A DNA stretch of 6,758 nucleotides from an uncultured Paracoccaceae bacterium (GTDB taxonomy: Bacteria; Pseudomonadota; Alphaproteobacteria; Rhodobacterales; Rhodobacteraceae), in the NCBI GenBank assembly GCA_913054485.1, contig CAJXHQ010000174.1:1-6758 (forward strand). The letters are read 5' to 3'. The position numbers and the translations under genes are program-made. Numbering within the stretch: the first letter of the stretch is position 1; each line of letters opens with the position of its first letter. The notes under the pieces are model-generated. The model did no database searches, was not told the origin of the DNA, and worked only from the letters and a program-made list of their open reading frames with translations. Below, one piece after another: positions 1 to 6,262 of the stretch.

Positions 1-1041
1 ACCAAGCGTGAAATCTTTGCAGGCTCAGTGCAAAAAGAGGGCGACGCCTTTGTGGTCGCCGTCAACGACAGGGTGACCCGTGCCACGGCCGTGGTGCCCG
101 CGCTCGGCTTTTCCGACAAATTCAGATCCGCTGGCCGGCTGACCTCGGACACCATCCGCCCCGGCGACGTGCTGGGCCTGACCATCTGGGAAAACGTGGA
201 TGACGGGCTCCTGGCGGCCGAGGCCACAAATTCCACCATCCTGGAAGAGGTGCAGGTCGACAGCGCCGGCTTCATCTTCGTGCCATATGCAGGCCGGCTG
301 CGCGCCTCGGGCAACACGCCCGAACAGCTGCGCGAGGCGATCACCGGCAAGCTGGAAGACCAGACCCCGGACCCGCAGGTTCAGGTCCGCCGGCTGGCAG
401 GCGACGGCGCCACCGTCAGCCTGACCGGTGCCATCACCGGCCAGGGCATCTATCCGATCGAACGCCCGACCCGCACCTTGTCGACTATGCTGGCGCAGGC
501 CGGCGGGGTGACCATCTCGCCGGAAATCGCCCAGGTGACTGTGATCCGCGGCCACGAGCAGGGCAAGATCTGGTTCCAGGACCTCTATGACCACCCCGAG
601 CTGGACATCGCCCTGCGCGGCAATGACCGCATCCTGGTCGAGGAGGACACCCGCTCCTTCACCGCGCTCGGCACCACGGCCAGCCAAGCCCGTGTCCCTT
701 TCGAAAGCCAGGACCTCTCGGCGCTGGAAGCCATTGCCCAGGTCGGCGGGCTGATCTCTACCGCGGCGGACCCCACCGGCGTCTTCATCCTGCGCAACGA
801 GCCGGCAGAGATTGCCGGCCAGGTGCTGGGCCGTGACGACCTGCAGGGCGCGCAGCGCATGGTCTACGTGCTCAACCTCACCGAACCCAACGGGCTGTTC
901 ATCGCCCGCGACTTCGTGATCCGCGACGATGACACGCTGTATGTGACCGAAGCGCCCTACTCGCAATGGGCCAAGACCATCTCGCTGCTGGCAAGCCCGC
1001 TTACCCCGATTGCCAACGTGCAGACCGTCTTCGGCGGCTAA
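1..1041 (+). CDS. Polysaccharide export outer-membrane protein, Wza/KpsD type (5' partial)
   Basis: Outer-membrane/periplasmic channel component that passes capsular polysaccharide to the cell surface. The frame is open to base 1, so the true start and the expected lipoprotein signal lie outside the window. A GTG at 28 is in frame but is probably internal, because coding-like sequence precedes it. Counting from base 1, the 346 visible residues show a Poly_export domain from about residue 50 with the motif RPGDVLGLTIWE (53-64). Two SLBB-like beta-grasp regions follow (about 137-213 and 218-300). A C-terminal segment (about 317-346) would correspond to the membrane-spanning helix region of Wza-type proteins. 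It ends 4 bp before the kpsC start, so the two are probably co-transcribed. The family is clear; whether it is nearer KpsD or Wza cannot be decided here, so no symbol is given. Confidence 0.88.
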   Translation, partial: TKREIFAGSVQKEGDAFVVAVNDRVTRATAVVPALGFSDKFRSAGRLTSDTIRPGDVLGLTIWENVDDGLLAAEATNSTILEEVQVDSAGFIFVPYAGRLRASGNTPEQLREAITGKLEDQTPDPQVQVRRLAGDGATVSLTGAITGQGIYPIERPTRTLSTMLAQAGGVTISPEIAQVTVIRGHEQGKIWFQDLYDHPELDIALRGNDRILVEEDTRSFTALGTTASQARVPFESQDLSALEAIAQVGGLISTAADPTGVFILRNEPAEIAGQVLGRDDLQGAQRMVYVLNLTEPNGLFIARDFVIRDDDTLYVTEAPYSQWAKTISLLASPLTPIANVQTVFGG

Positions 1042-1045
1042 GCGC

Positions 1046-3046
1046 ATGCACAGCCTTGAGACAAGGCCAGAGGCCGGGAGCCCGCGCTCCCGGCTTTTTG
1101 TTTATAACGGCGGTTTCCTGACCCAAAAGCGGCTGCGCCGGATGCTGGAGCTGGCCGGCTATGACATCCGCCTCGGCCTGCCGGGCCGCGAGGATCTGGT
1201 GGGCATCTGGGGCAACTCCCCTACCGCGCACCGCGGCCGCGCGGTGGCTGCGCGCTATGGCACCGGGCTGTTGCGGGTCGAAGACGCCTTCCTGCGCTCG
1301 CTGCGCCCGGGCCGCGCCGGAGAACCGCCGCTGGGGCTGCTCCTGGATCGCAAGGGCGCGCATTTCGACCCGGCCCAGCCGTCCGGACTGGAAACGCTGC
1401 TGGCCCGTGCGCCGCTGGATGACACGGCTCTGCTGTCGCGCGCGCGTGATGCCATCCAGCGCCTGAAAGACCAGCACCTCACCAAGTATAACGCCTTTGA
1501 TCCTGCCGCCGCTGTGCCCGATCCCGGCTATGTGCTGGTAATCGACCAGACCCGCGGCGATGCCTCGGTGACGGCTTCCGGCGCGGACCGGGCGCGGTTC
1601 CTCGAGATGCTCTACTGGGCGCAGGAGGAAAATCCTGGCGCGCGCATCCTGATCAAGACCCACCCTGAAACCGCGCAAGGCTACCGCGCTGGCCATTACA
1701 CGGCCGAAGACGCCACCGGGCGGATTGAACTGTTCGATGCCGCCGTCTCTCCCTGGGCGCTGCTGGAAGGGGCTGTCGCGGTCTATACGGTCTCGTCGCA
1801 GATGGGGTTCGAGGCCATTCTGGCAGGCCACAAGCCGCGCCTTTTCGGCCAGCCCTTTTATGCGGGCTGGGGGCTCAGCCAGGATGAGTTTCCGCTCACC
1901 CGCCGCCAGCGCCGCCTGACCCGTGCCCAATTGGCCGCCGCAGCGCTTTTCCTCTACCCCGTCTGGTACGATCCCTTCCGCGATACCTTATGTGATTTTG
2001 AAACCGCGCTGGACTCGCTGGACGCCCAGGCCCGGGCCTGGCGCGAGGATCACACCGGCTGGACCGCCGCTGGCATGCGCCTCTGGAAACGCCGCCCGCT
2101 GCAGCGCTTCTATGGCCGCCACAAGCGGATGGTATTTGCGGACACGCCGCCGCAGGGCAGCCGCCGCGCCATGGTCTGGGCCGGAAAGGCCGCTGAGGGA
2201 TCCGCCGCCGTCCGGGTCGAGGACGGCTTCCTGCGCTCAAGGGGGCTCGGGGCAGAGCTGGTGCCGCCGCTGTCGCTGGTGACCGACACCAAGGGCATCT
2301 ACTACGATCCGCGCCAGGCCAGCGACCTGGAAGACTGGATCGCCCGGCGCGCCACGCTTACCCCGGCGCAGGACCGCCGCGCTGCGGCCCTGATCCGGCA
2401 GCTGACCGGCGCAGGCCTGTCCAAATACAACCTCGGCGGCACGGTGCCGGAGCTGCCGGCAGGCCATCGCATCCTGGTGCCGGGCCAGGTGGAGGATGAC
2501 GCCTCGATCCTGACCGGCGCAGGGGCGGTGAACACCAACCTTGCCCTGCTGCAGGCCGCGCGCAGCGCCAACCCGGAGGCGGTGATCCTTTACAAGCCCC
2601 ATCCGGATGTGGAGGCCGGCCTGCGTACAGGCGCGGCGGATGCGGCGGATCTGGCGGATCTCGTGCTCGACCGCAGCGACCCCGCCGGGCTTCTGGCTGC
2701 GGTGGATGAGGTCTGGACGATGACCTCTCTGATCGGGTTCGAGGCCTTGCTCAGGGGCGTGAAAGTCACCACATTCGGCGCGCCCTTCTACGCAGGATGG
2801 GGGCTTACCACGGACCGCGGAGATATCCCTGCACGGCGGCAGGCAAGGGTACCGCTGGAAGGCCTCATCCATGCTGCCCTGATCGACTACCCGCGTTATC
2901 TGGACCCGGTGACCGGGCAGCCCTGCCCGGCCGAAGTGGTGGCTGAACGGCTGGCGGAGGGCCAGATTCCGCACCCCGGCGCCGCCAACCGGCTGCTGGC
3001 CAAGCTTCAAGGGGTTTTCGCCACCTACGCGCATCTGTGGTGGTGA
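1046..3046 (+). CDS. kpsC: KpsC-like capsule polysaccharide beta-Kdo transferase, two modules
   Basis: Cytoplasmic/inner-membrane-associated glycosyltransferase that, with KpsS in characterised systems, builds the poly-beta-Kdo linker on lysophosphatidylglycerol for ABC-exported capsules. The 666-residue length is typical. Two homologous Capsule_synth modules are visible, roughly 18-315 and 355-620. Matching motifs are VEDAFLRS (78-85) and VEDGFLRS (391-398), QTRGDASV (168-175) and QVEDDASI (481-488), KTHPE (204-208) and KPHPD (517-521), GFEAILAG (254-261) and GFEALLRG (564-571), and FYAGWGL at 271-277 and 581-587. In studied KpsC proteins the modules are distinct beta-2,4 and beta-2,7 Kdo transferases (GT99, GT107). 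That assignment is knowledge of the family, not something shown here. I chose the ATG at 1046 because it is 4 bp after the preceding stop; an in-frame TTG at 1010 would overlap the upstream gene. Its ribosome binding site is weak, suggesting translational coupling. No kpsS is in the window. Confidence 0.93.
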   Translation: MHSLETRPEAGSPRSRLFVYNGGFLTQKRLRRMLELAGYDIRLGLPGREDLVGIWGNSPTAHRGRAVAARYGTGLLRVEDAFLRSLRPGRAGEPPLGLLLDRKGAHFDPAQPSGLETLLARAPLDDTALLSRARDAIQRLKDQHLTKYNAFDPAAAVPDPGYVLVIDQTRGDASVTASGADRARFLEMLYWAQEENPGARILIKTHPETAQGYRAGHYTAEDATGRIELFDAAVSPWALLEGAVAVYTVSSQMGFEAILAGHKPRLFGQPFYAGWGLSQDEFPLTRRQRRLTRAQLAAAALFLYPVWYDPFRDTLCDFETALDSLDAQARAWREDHTGWTAAGMRLWKRRPLQRFYGRHKRMVFADTPPQGSRRAMVWAGKAAEGSAAVRVEDGFLRSRGLGAELVPPLSLVTDTKGIYYDPRQASDLEDWIARRATLTPAQDRRAAALIRQLTGAGLSKYNLGGTVPELPAGHRILVPGQVEDDASILTGAGAVNTNLALLQAARSANPEAVILYKPHPDVEAGLRTGAADAADLADLVLDRSDPAGLLAAVDEVWTMTSLIGFEALLRGVKVTTFGAPFYAGWGLTTDRGDIPARRQARVPLEGLIHAALIDYPRYLDPVTGQPCPAEVVAERLAEGQIPHPGAANRLLAKLQGVFATYAHLWW

Positions 3047-3063
3047 CATTACAAGCCGCAGGT

Positions 3064-3102
3064 CAGGCGCGCCTGCCCGCGCTCCGGGAAAACGGGCACC
3101 TG
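3064..3102. terminator. Possible GC-rich hairpin(s) between convergent kpsC and ribD
   Basis: The 60-bp gap between the convergent stops holds a perfect 12-bp palindrome CAGGCGCGCCTG (3064-3075). It also holds a 6-bp inverted repeat, TGCCCG at 3074-3079 and CGGGCA at 3093-3098, and outer CAGG/CCTG arms at 3064-3067 and 3099-3102. The position suits a shared terminator for both operons. There is no clear T tract on either strand, so a classical intrinsic terminator is not demonstrated and Rho-dependent termination is equally possible. Confidence 0.3.
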
Positions 3103-3106
3103 AGGG

Positions 3107-4183
3107 CTACTTCAGCGCGCGAGTCCAGCGGTGCAGGATATCTTTGCCCAGCGGCCGGGTCTCCGACAGCTGAAAACGCGGGGCTTCCTCCAGGCGGCTG
3201 ATGCCCAATGCGCCGATCGACGGCAGGCCCTCGGCCCCGATGCCGATCCCGGCGGTAAAGCCGATCAGCTCATCAACCAGATCAAAGGCCAGCAGCGAGG
3301 CCGCCAAAGCAGACCCCCCCTCGCAGAACACCCGCGTCAGCCCGGCAGCACCCAGCTGCTGAAGGATGTCATTTGGGTCCAACTGAACCCCATGCACCGC
3401 ACAGGGCAGCAGCGTTGCCCCCAGCCCTTCCCAGGCACGGATGCGCTCTACATCCGCGCCGGGCCCATGGCAAAGCCACACCGGCACTTCCTTGGCCGTG
3501 CGGGCAAGCTGGCTCATCAGCGGCAGGTCGAGGTGGCGGGAGACCACAACGCGCACCGGCTGATGCTCTACACCCAGATCGCGCACGGTCAGCGAAGGAT
3601 CATCCGCCCGCGCTGTGCCGGCACCGACCATCACCGCATCGTGTCGCGCGCGCATCGCATGCACCGCACGGCGCGCCTCTGGTCCGGTGATCCATTTGCT
3701 CTGACCGCTGCCGGTGGCAATGCGGCCATCAAAACTGGACGCCAGCTTCAGCGTCACAAGCGGGCGGCCCTGTTCCGTTTTCAGGAAGAACCCGGCATGA
3801 TCACGGGCAGCCTGATCGGCCAGCACGCCGGTGGTGACCTCGATACCCGCCATGCGCAGCATGTCGAAGCCCTGGCCGGAAACCCGCGGATCGCTGTCGC
3901 CGATGGCAGCGACCACGCGGGCCACGCCTGCATCGATCAGCGCCTGGCAGCAGGGCGGAGTTTCTCCATGGTGCGAGCACGGCTCAAGCGTCACATAGGC
4001 CGTGGCGCCTCTGGCAGCTTCGCCAGCCTGCGCCAGTGCCACGGGTTCTGCATGCGGGCGGCCGCCTGGTTTGGTCCAGCCGCGGCCGATGATGCGCCCG
4101 TCTTTCACGATGACACAGCCGACGGCCGGGTTGGGCCAGCAGTTGCCCTGCCCGCGCCGGCCCAGGCTCAGCGCCAGCGCCAT
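3107..4183 (-). CDS. ribD: Bifunctional riboflavin biosynthesis protein RibD (deaminase/reductase)
   Basis: Catalyses two consecutive steps of riboflavin synthesis in the cytoplasm: deamination of the GTP cyclohydrolase II product, then NADPH-dependent reduction of the ribose side chain. Counting from the ATG at 4183, the N-terminal deaminase domain carries the zinc/catalytic motif H44-A-E46 and PCSHHGETPPC (68-78), giving zinc ligands H44, C69 and C78 with E46 as the proton shuttle. The reductase domain starts near residue 141, with LKLASSFDGRIATGSGQSKW (145-164), ADDPSLTVR (193-201) and CEGG (287-290). The 358 residues are close to the 367 of the E. coli enzyme. The ATG has no good Shine-Dalgarno, and the frame is open upstream back to the nrdR stop. 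An in-frame CTG at 4201-4199 has a well-placed GGAG and would add LTDERY, giving 364 residues, so the real start may be there. It lies directly downstream of nrdR. No other riboflavin gene is in the window. Confidence 0.95.
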   Translation of the reverse strand: MALALSLGRRGQGNCWPNPAVGCVIVKDGRIIGRGWTKPGGRPHAEPVALAQAGEAARGATAYVTLEPCSHHGETPPCCQALIDAGVARVVAAIGDSDPRVSGQGFDMLRMAGIEVTTGVLADQAARDHAGFFLKTEQGRPLVTLKLASSFDGRIATGSGQSKWITGPEARRAVHAMRARHDAVMVGAGTARADDPSLTVRDLGVEHQPVRVVVSRHLDLPLMSQLARTAKEVPVWLCHGPGADVERIRAWEGLGATLLPCAVHGVQLDPNDILQQLGAAGLTRVFCEGGSALAASLLAFDLVDELIGFTAGIGIGAEGLPSIGALGISRLEEAPRFQLSETRPLGKDILHRWTRALK

Positions 4184-4198
4184 GTAGCGTTCGTCTGT

Positions 4199-4213
4199 CA
4201 GGGTCCCTACTCC
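4199..4213 (-). promoter_or_regulatory. Shine-Dalgarno GGAG serving a candidate CTG start of ribD
   Basis: On the minus strand GGAG (4213-4210) is followed by 8 nt and then an in-frame CTG (4201-4199). This is ideal spacing. The conventional ATG at 4183 lies 26 nt from the same GGAG, too far for normal initiation, and has no closer purine-rich site of comparable quality. The codons between add TDERYM, resembling the DEYYM at the N-terminus of E. coli RibD. This site decides the start if CTG is used. Confidence 0.5.
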
Positions 4214-4231
4214 GTACGCGAGGGGTTCCGG

Positions 4232-4699
4232 TTACTCTTCCGGCGTTACATCCGGGCGCAGCTCGTGGACGAAATCCTCGAAATCATCCGCCGCCTGGAA
4301 GTTCTTATAGACGCTGGCAAAGCGAACATAGGCCACGGTATCGATCCGCGCCAGCGCTTCCATCACGATCTCGCCGATCCGGTGCGACGGGATATCCGTC
4401 TCACCCATGCTCTCCAGCCGCCGCACGATGCCCGAAATCATCTGATCGATACGCTCCGGCTCTACCGGGCGTTTCTGCATTGAGATACGGATCGAGCGCT
4501 CCAGCTTGTCGCGGTCGAAATCCTCGCGCTTGCCATTGGTCTTGATCACCACGAGGTCACGCAGCTGCACCCGCTCATAAGTGGTGAACCGACCGCCGCA
4601 GGAGGGGCAGAATCGCCTGCGGCGGATCGCAACGTGATCCTCCGCGGGCCGCGAATCTTTCACCTGAGTATCAACATTTCCGCAAAAAGGGCAGCGCAT
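4232..4699 (-). CDS. nrdR: Transcriptional repressor NrdR
   Basis: Nucleotide-sensing repressor that binds paired NrdR boxes upstream of ribonucleotide reductase operons and tunes dNTP supply. The 155-residue protein has the full family layout. An N-terminal zinc ribbon has C3-x2-C6 and C31-x2-C34, with the basic RRRRF (26-30) just before the second pair and FTTYER (38-43) after it. An ATP-cone domain spans about residues 46-136, including [16 protein letters not shown] and the [11 protein letters not shown] segment. The ATG at 4699 is supported by AGGGAG (4712-4707) 7 nt upstream. The stop is followed at once by the ribD leader (30 nt to the CTG candidate, 48 nt to the ATG), and both genes are in the same frame, so co-transcription is likely. 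nrdR-ribD adjacency is common in proteobacteria. Its targets, the nrd genes, are not in this window. Confidence 0.97.
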   Translation of the reverse strand: MRCPFCGNVDTQVKDSRPAEDHVAIRRRRFCPSCGGRFTTYERVQLRDLVVIKTNGKREDFDRDKLERSIRISMQKRPVEPERIDQMISGIVRRLESMGETDIPSHRIGEIVMEALARIDTVAYVRFASVYKNFQAADDFEDFVHELRPDVTPEE

Positions 4700-4750
4700 C
4701 TGCCGTCTCCCTCATCTGTCCGACCGTGAATAGTGCGCAAGCAGGCGCAT

Positions 4751-4759
4751 TTATCCACA
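4751..4759 (+). promoter_or_regulatory. Perfect-consensus DnaA box upstream of nrdR
   Basis: TTATCCACA matches the strict DnaA-box consensus at all nine positions. It lies in the 119-bp gap between yjbQ and nrdR, 51 bp upstream of the nrdR start. On the minus strand it reads TGTGGATAA and follows a TATAGT that could be a -10 element, though no convincing -35 is visible. DnaA boxes regulate nrdAB in E. coli, so control of an nrd regulator would make sense, but binding is inferred. A single 9-mer could occur by chance. Confidence 0.35.
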
Positions 4760-4802
4760 ACTATAGGACAGCCGCTAAGCCTTGGGTAGTGGGGAAATGA
4801 CG

Positions 4803-4818
4803 CCGCTATATAAAGCGG
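4803..4818 (-). terminator. Small hairpin directly after the yjbQ stop
   Basis: CCGCT (4803-4807) and AGCGG (4814-4818) form a 5-bp GC-rich stem with a 6-nt AT-rich loop, starting immediately downstream of the yjbQ TGA (4821-4819). Only a short T run follows on the minus strand, so it would be a weak terminator or mRNA 3'-end stabiliser. It would support a separate nrdR promoter in the same gap. Confidence 0.3.
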
Positions 4819-5229
4819 TCAGGAAAGATGCACCACCACCTGCCGCTCATGCGGGCGGCTGCGGTGCTCGAACAGGTAAATGCCCTGCCAAGTGCCCAGC
4901 ATCAGCCTGCCCTGTGCTACCGGGATCTGCAGGCTCACGGGCATCATCGCTGCCTTGATATGAGCGGGCATGTCATCCGGCCCCTCATAGGTGTGGCGCA
5001 GGTAGGACATGGAGGGGTCAGACGACGGCGGAACGAGCCGGTGAAAAAAGGCTTGCAGATCATCCTGCACCTCCGGATCGGCATTCTCCTGGATCAGCAG
5101 CGAGCAGGACGTATGGCGCACAAACAGGGTCAGCAGCCCGGTCTGCGCACCGGACAGCAGAGCACGCATGTCCGATGTGAATTCATAGAGGCCGGGGCCA
5201 TCGGTAGCGATATGAAGAATGGACTGCAT
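4819..5229 (-). CDS. yjbQ: YjbQ / UPF0047 family protein (putative secondary thiamine-phosphate synthase)
   Basis: Small cytoplasmic trimer-type enzyme family. Members such as E. coli YjbQ have weak thiamine-phosphate synthase activity and can rescue thiE loss, but the physiological role is unsettled. The 136-residue length is typical. Signature segments are HTSCSLLIQENADPEVQDDL (39-58), HTYEGPDDMPAHIKAAM (79-95) and LGTWQGIYLFEHR (111-123), with the conserved histidines H39, H79, H90 and H122 expected to form the active-site/metal cluster. The ATG at 5229 gives the usual family N-terminus; its ribosome binding site is only a GGGG-type stretch. The secreted-protein gene upstream ends 18 bp before this start, so the two probably share a transcript. 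The family call is firm; the reaction in vivo is uncertain. Confidence 0.93.
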   Translation of the reverse strand: MQSILHIATDGPGLYEFTSDMRALLSGAQTGLLTLFVRHTSCSLLIQENADPEVQDDLQAFFHRLVPPSSDPSMSYLRHTYEGPDDMPAHIKAAMMPVSLQIPVAQGRLMLGTWQGIYLFEHRSRPHERQVVVHLS

Positions 5230-5247
5230 AGAGGCCCCGCAGGAGTT

Positions 5248-5661
5248 TCAGAATCGCAGGGGTGAAATGACCTTCCTGCAGTATTTCCAAGACCCCGTCA
5301 GCGACTTGCTGTATCCGACGGTGAACAGGTCGGTAATCAGATTTTCCTCATAGGGCGTGACACCGGAGGCTGCCGGATCAATGGTGAAGGTCACTGTTGA
5401 CGGCGCGCCCGACACTTTACCGCGGGCATAGCCCTGTGCCACATAGACCCGCGTTTTCCATGGCTGCCCCTGCCGCCGCAGGAAGTCCGCCGCAGCACAC
5501 CAATACTGCTCTTTTGGCGCTCCCCTGGCGGAGAACACCTCGAACTCGTGGCTGTTGACCGGGAAAACCTCGACACCGTTTATGGCCCTATAGCTCGCAG
5601 CTGCGGCAGGAAGGCTCAACAACGCGGCAACCACAGAGATTGGCAACCAGCTGACTTTCAT
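5248..5661 (-). CDS. Secreted WC-x-A-x-D family protein, copy 3 (soluble, Sec signal)
   Basis: No family name recognised. The ATG at 5661 is preferred over an in-frame ATG at 5721. It has GGAG (5673-5670) 8 nt upstream and starts a clean Sec signal peptide (MKVSWLPISVVAALLSLPAA, then AASYRA), probably cut near A21/A22. The longer form would bury the signal behind 20 charged residues. The precursor is 137 residues. There is no lipobox cysteine, so the product is predicted periplasmic or exported and soluble. It shares a core with the two upstream genes: FEV (40-42), YWCAAADFLRR (53-63), W68, RVYV (71-74), TVTFT (89-93) and a late cysteine. Its only two cysteines, C55 and C128, probably form one disulfide. 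It ends 18 bp before yjbQ. Function unknown. Confidence 0.78.
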   Translation of the reverse strand: MKVSWLPISVVAALLSLPAAAASYRAINGVEVFPVNSHEFEVFSARGAPKEQYWCAAADFLRRQGQPWKTRVYVAQGYARGKVSGAPSTVTFTIDPAASGVTPYEENLITDLFTVGYSKSLTGSWKYCRKVISPLRF

Positions 5662-5748
5662 GTGTTTTTCTCCACACTTTCGGACACGTCGCAGCATCGC
5701 ACAGCCATTGATCACAGTCATCTCAAAATCCTGAAATTGCCCGTCGGC

Positions 5749-6153
5749 TCAACGGCCGGCCCATTGATCGCAGAGCTTGCTGCCATCCCGCACGGTCATG
5801 AACTGACCAGCGGCCAGCTCATCCACCGACGCCATCACCGAGGCAGGAACCGGCAGGATCTGCTCGTTCATGGTAAAATGGACAGTCTCACGCGCGGACG
5901 CCGCCACCCCCGGGCCGCGCTCACGGTAGACATAGATCGGATTCTGCCAATTTGCATTCAGCTGGCGCCGGGCGAAATCCGATGCGCCGCACCAAACGTC
6001 CCAACTGAAATTTGTACTGTTGTTCCGCGGCGCAACCTCAAACACATCCTCACCAAGTGCCACGGCCTGATCACCCAGCACTGATCCGCTGACACCGGTC
6101 TCAACAGAACAGGCCGCGACCCCCAGCAGTAAACTCATCAAAATCACCTTCAT
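5749..6153 (-). CDS. Small lipoprotein, WC-x-A-x-D family, copy 2
   Basis: No family name recognised. The 134-residue precursor opens with a short lipoprotein signal and lipobox V-A-A-C15, so the mature N-terminus is predicted to be lipidated; position +2 is serine. AGGGGG (6168-6163) lies 9 nt before the ATG at 6153. The conserved core is VFEV (37-40), VWCGASDFARRQL (53-65), W69, PIYVYRERG (72-80), ETVHFT (89-94), GQFMTV (116-121) and C128. After lipidation only C55 and C128 remain, at the same numbers as in copy 3, which argues for a structural disulfide. It lies 109 bp downstream of copy 1 and 87 bp upstream of copy 3, all in the same direction. Function unknown. By eye, base composition here is less GC-rich than in the capsule genes. 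Confidence 0.82.
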   Translation of the reverse strand: MKVILMSLLLGVAACSVETGVSGSVLGDQAVALGEDVFEVAPRNNSTNFSWDVWCGASDFARRQLNANWQNPIYVYRERGPGVAASARETVHFTMNEQILPVPASVMASVDELAAGQFMTVRDGSKLCDQWAGR

Positions 6154-6162
6154 TTTCCGGCA

Positions 6163-6168
6163 CCCCCT
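6163..6168 (-). promoter_or_regulatory. Ribosome binding site of the copy-2 lipoprotein gene
   Basis: AGGGGG on the minus strand, 9 nt before the ATG at 6153. It fixes the start used for this gene and places the lipobox at residue 15, as expected for a short lipoprotein signal. Confidence 0.6.
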
Positions 6169-6181
6169 ACCAAAAACCCGG

Positions 6182-6234
6182 CCGCGTCAGCGGTATGTTC
6201 TATCCAGTAAGATAGTTTGCCGGACCCGCCCGGC
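6182..6234. repeat. Cluster of three short inverted repeats between lipoprotein genes
   Basis: Three separate dyads lie within 53 bp: CCGC-gtca-GCGG (6182-6193), CTATC-cagtaa-GATAG (6200-6215) and GCCGG-acccgc-CCGGC (6219-6234). In the direction of transcription (minus strand) the GC-rich stems flank the AT-rich one, and a T5 run lies at 6176-6172, several nucleotides past the last stem. The cluster could be a weak terminator/attenuator after copy 1, and the CTATC/GATAG dyad could instead be an operator for copy 2. Each stem is only 4-5 bp, so the reading is tentative. Confidence 0.35.
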
Positions 6235-6262
6235 CAGATTTCGGCTCCCGGCGCTGCGAAGT

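Noticed and set aside
1001..1930. Long minus-strand open frames opposite kpsC and the export gene (also 25-1047 and 2237-3049)
   Set aside because: They mirror the codon structure of the plus-strand genes, and their translations show no recognisable family. KpsC and the export protein have clear motifs on the other strand.
3131..4483. A 450-codon plus-strand open frame antisense to ribD and nrdR
   Set aside because: It lies entirely opposite two unmistakable conserved genes, its translation is low-complexity Arg/His/Ala-rich with no domain, and long antisense frames are expected in GC-rich codon usage.
4700..4760. Possible NrdR box for autoregulation upstream of nrdR
   Set aside because: TATAGTTGTGG resembles one half of an NrdR box, but the ACAC-containing left half is absent and no second box at the usual spacing is visible.
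5662..5677. GTGT/ACAC inverted repeat around the Shine-Dalgarno of the copy-3 secreted gene
   Set aside because: A 4-bp AU/GC mixed stem is too weak to be credible as an RNA switch, and nothing else nearby supports it.
5662..5721. Upstream ATG at 5721 as the start of the copy-3 secreted gene
   Set aside because: It would place 20 mostly polar or charged residues before the signal peptide and has no good ribosome binding site; the ATG at 5661 has both.
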